DNA of 64,000 bases from Candidatus Pseudothioglobus singularis PS1. GTDB taxonomy: Bacteria > Pseudomonadota > Gammaproteobacteria > PS1 > Pseudothioglobaceae. Within the stretch, counting starts at the first letter, position 1. The number at the start of each line of letters is the position of its first letter. The notes under the pieces are model-generated. The model had not been told where the DNA came from. It searched no databases and saw only the letters and a list, made by a program, of their open reading frames with translations. A program made the position numbers and the translations under genes. This document shows positions 63,739 to 64,000 of the stretch, piece by piece. The stretch is taken from assembly GCF_001281385.1 (NCBI RefSeq), contig NZ_CP006911.1:1-64000 (forward strand). The letters run 5' to 3'.

Positions 63739-64000
63739 ATGACTAATAATATTCTTGATGTGCTCACCTTTATGTTTGATTTTTTGTTTGAGTCGGCTGA
63801 GCAAGACTCGACGCAAGAGTTGGATGATGATCTATTAAAAACTCATCTTTCTGAGGCAGGATTTGATTCGGATCGAATTGAAAAAGCTTTAGTTTGGCTT
63901 GAGAATATTGCCGCACTTCAAGATGGAAAAATTGCAAGTTTCAATACAGTGCATAATTCCATGAGAATCTACAATGATCTAGAAAAAACAAAACTAGATT
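63739..64000 (+). CDS. smg: Smg/DUF494 family protein, 5' part
   Basis: The gene starts at ATG 63739 with GAGG upstream and runs off the window end; 87 codons are visible. LSEAGFDSDRIEKALVWLENI and SMRIY match the N-terminal half of Smg (DUF494), about 157 residues in E. coli. The function is unknown; it is usually between dprA and topA, so topA may follow outside the window. Confidence 0.9.
   Translation, partial: MTNNILDVLTFMFDFLFESAEQDSTQELDDDLLKTHLSEAGFDSDRIEKALVWLENIAALQDGKIASFNTVHNSMRIYNDLEKTKLD

Overview
The window looks like a streamlined, AT-rich marine gammaproteobacterium, most like the SUP05/Thioglobus group. This rests on gammaproteobacterial gene orders (rpmH-rnpA-yidD-yidC, a complete atp operon, ubiE-ubiJ-ubiB, tpiA-secG-tRNA-Leu), very short intergenic gaps, and genes typical of marine C1/organosulfur heterotrophs. 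The taxon is inferred from gene content and was not tested by any search.

Layout. 0-11.6 kb: dnaA behind an unrecognised glycan-type gene; a trimethylamine-dehydrogenase-family flavoprotein; tpiA-secG-tRNA-Leu(GAG); an EamA transporter; an RND/MMPL exporter; then tsf and rpsB, the latter with a long tandem-repeat tail. 11.7-17.6 kb: a six-gene lipid-modification operon (FAD oxidoreductase, DUF1365, two CFA-type methyltransferases, DUF1295, SOUL protein). 17.7-21.2 kb: a zinc-starvation operon resembling Pseudomonas PA4063-PA4066 (His/Asp/Glu-rich DUF2796 protein, LolD-like ATPase, FtsX-like permease, DUF3299 protein) ending in a Fur/Zur repressor. 21.2-29.0 kb: a five-gene acyl-CoA operon (MetY, hydrolase, hydroxyacyl-CoA dehydrogenase/hydratase fusion, acyl-CoA ligase, acyl-CoA dehydrogenase) that fits methylmercaptopropionate (DMSP-derived) catabolism at least as well as fatty-acid oxidation.

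29.1-43.2 kb: a long minus-strand housekeeping block: rpe, gpmI, ychF, pth, rplY; ubiB, ubiJ, ubiE, citrate synthase, erpA, argC, accC, accB; then dsbD. 43.3-49.0 kb: an EamA transporter converging on a five-gene catabolic operon (PcaC-like protein, aldehyde dehydrogenase, luciferase-like monooxygenase, flavin reductase with an extra Nudix-like domain, alpha/beta hydrolase). 49.0-50.8 kb: an AT-rich gap, an orphan gene, pseudoazurin and grpE. 50.8-60.2 kb: nadK-recN and atpIBEFHAGDC. 60.2-64 kb: ogt, kdsC, yidC, yidD, rnpA and rpmH on the minus strand, and the start of smg.

No rRNA, CRISPR array, prophage, insertion sequence or recognisable defence island was seen. The most interesting items are the rpsB repeat tail, a probable transcription attenuator before rplY, a TMADH-family enzyme with altered substrate-cage residues, the methyltransferase operon whose first enzyme lacks two cyclopropanation ligands, the acyl-CoA/MetY operon, the monooxygenase operon, and a perfect DnaA box beside rpmH although dnaA lies about 62 kb away within the window.
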